From contig JAEXPO010000004.1 of NCBI GenBank assembly GCA_023446675.1, positions 1 to 5,225 of the forward strand: a stretch of DNA of 5,225 nt, written 5' to 3'. The DNA comes from Bacillota bacterium (GTDB lineage: Bacteria > Bacillota > Clostridia > DSM-8532). This document shows, in pieces, positions 4,291-5,225 of this stretch; position 1 is the stretch's first letter; each line of letters starts with the position of its first letter. The notes beneath the pieces are model-generated. The model saw only the letters and a program-made list of their open reading frames with translations, did no database searches and was not told where the DNA came from. Position numbers and translations under genes: made by a program.

Positions 4291-5225
4291 ATGATAGAGC
4301 TTAAGGGTTATGAAACTCTGATGGAAAGTCTTCCTGAAGGCATAGGGGAGGCCGAGGTCAATGCCGAGAGGCAAAAAAGCACCCTGATCGGGGTGACAAA
4401 CGGTGAAATTGTCAAAACGGCAGCCTCCGACATGACGGAGCTTTTTATACGGGTATCGGGAGAGAAAACCGGTTATGCCTATACCCAGGATTTGCAGGAG
4501 CCACCGGAAGAGGTTTTCAAAAGAGCCTTGACCAATTCCACAGCAGTGGAGAGGGATGGAACGGATCCTCTGAATAGTCGTGAAACGGCCTTTACAGGCC
4601 TGGGAACCTTTACAGAGGCGGAGGCGGACTTAAATGAGATGAAGGCGGCCGCGGCACGGCTGGAGGACGAGGTTCTTAAGGCCGACGCCCATATTGTAAG
4701 CGTTCTGGCCGAGGTAAGGCTGGATACCTTCCAGTCCCGTGTTTTAAATTCCAGGGGGGTTAACGCGGCTTCCTCAAGAGATGTCTATTATGCCGCGGTC
4801 AATGTTATGGCCGAGTTTGAAGGGGTTCAGTACAACGCTCTTTGTGCCGCTTCCGCTTCCTCCTTTGACAAGCTGGATCTGGAAGCCTTTCGTGAGAAAA
4901 TCGGTGAGGCCCTGTTCAGCCAGTATCGGGCCACAGGGGTTGAGCCGGGAGAATACCCGGTGGTTTTAAGCAGTACGGTTAGCGTCAATATTCTTATGAC
5001 CGCATGGCAGCTGTTCAGCGGGATCAAATACAGGGACGGCTCCTCTGCCCTGGCCGGAAAGCTGGGAGAGCAAATCGGTTCAAAGGCCCTTCATGTGGCG
5101 GACGTACCCAATCATAAGGACAGCGGCTACCGATATCCCTTTGACTGTGAGGGAACCGGTGCGGAGGTAAATGTGCTGGTGGACGGCGGGAAGCTTATGG
5201 GGCTTATGCACAACCTGAGCAGTGC
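4291..5225 (+). CDS. tldE: TldE/PmbA, non-catalytic partner of TldD (3' end missing)
   Basis: The frame is open from ATG 4291 to the right edge, giving 311 complete codons. TldE/PmbA proteins are usually about 440-450 residues, so roughly 130 are missing. The N-terminus follows the TldD/PmbA pattern: a STLIGVTNGEIVKTAAS strand pair (about 30-46), then ELFIRVSGEKTGYAYT, then helices around VFKRALTNS. Where TldD has HExxxH, this protein reads VVLSSTVSVNILMTAW (about 225-240), with no metal site, as expected for TldE. The FDCEGT segment (about 285-290) matches the FDGEG motif of E. coli TldE. It should pair with the upstream TldD and shape the substrate channel. GGGGAGGG (4277-4284), inside the end of tldD, is the SD, and the ATG comes 2 bases after the tldD stop, which implies translational coupling and balanced subunit synthesis. 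No frameshift or odd residue is seen. Confidence 0.92.
   Translation, partial: MIELKGYETLMESLPEGIGEAEVNAERQKSTLIGVTNGEIVKTAASDMTELFIRVSGEKTGYAYTQDLQEPPEEVFKRALTNSTAVERDGTDPLNSRETAFTGLGTFTEAEADLNEMKAAAARLEDEVLKADAHIVSVLAEVRLDTFQSRVLNSRGVNAASSRDVYYAAVNVMAEFEGVQYNALCAASASSFDKLDLEAFREKIGEALFSQYRATGVEPGEYPVVLSSTVSVNILMTAWQLFSGIKYRDGSSALAGKLGEQIGSKALHVADVPNHKDSGYRYPFDCEGTGAEVNVLVDGGKLMGLMHNLSS

Overview
The window most likely comes from a Gram-positive member of the Clostridia, probably a gut Lachnospiraceae-type organism. This rests on the purine-rich Shine-Dalgarno (SD) sites before nearly every gene, moderate base composition with AT-rich leaders, and the resemblance of the small proteins to families I associate with that group. 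That resemblance is from memory, not from a search.

Left part (1-1416, plus strand): three closely spaced genes that look like one operon. They encode a 123-residue four-helix membrane protein with an internal duplication, an 81-residue soluble protein built on an 11-residue amphipathic repeat, and a 220-residue six-helix membrane protein whose layout recalls a cation-diffusion-facilitator core without the usual metal ligands. None has a known function that I can name. Together they suggest a small membrane-associated system.

Middle (1404-1904): a minus-strand gene encoding what looks like the C-terminal part of a GNAT-type acetyltransferase. It seems broken: a well-placed SD and ATG at 1782 lead into a frame that stops after 14 codons, and one base too many in an A5 run would explain the break. 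It meets the previous operon tail to tail with a 13-base overlap. The divergent intergenic region (1783-1912) is dense in symmetry. It holds a perfect 10-bp inverted repeat at the SD of the minus gene, and two near-identical 12-bp palindromes around a candidate promoter for the plus-strand ATPase gene.

Right part (1913-5225, plus strand): an orphan ABC/SMC-like AAA ATPase, about 210 bases of intergenic DNA with a near-consensus sigma-A promoter and a structured leader, then tldD (complete) and tldE/pmbA (running off the right edge). TldD carries the HExxxH zinc site and a matching C-terminal cysteine. TldE lacks the site, as expected for the non-catalytic partner of the TldD/TldE peptidase heterodimer. 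The tldD stop and tldE start are 2 bases apart, so the two are translationally coupled. No RiPP precursor is visible, so the peptide substrate is unknown.

No tRNA, rRNA, CRISPR array or insertion sequence was found. The best candidates for something undescribed are the three-gene membrane/11-mer-repeat operon and the paired palindromes in front of the ATPase.
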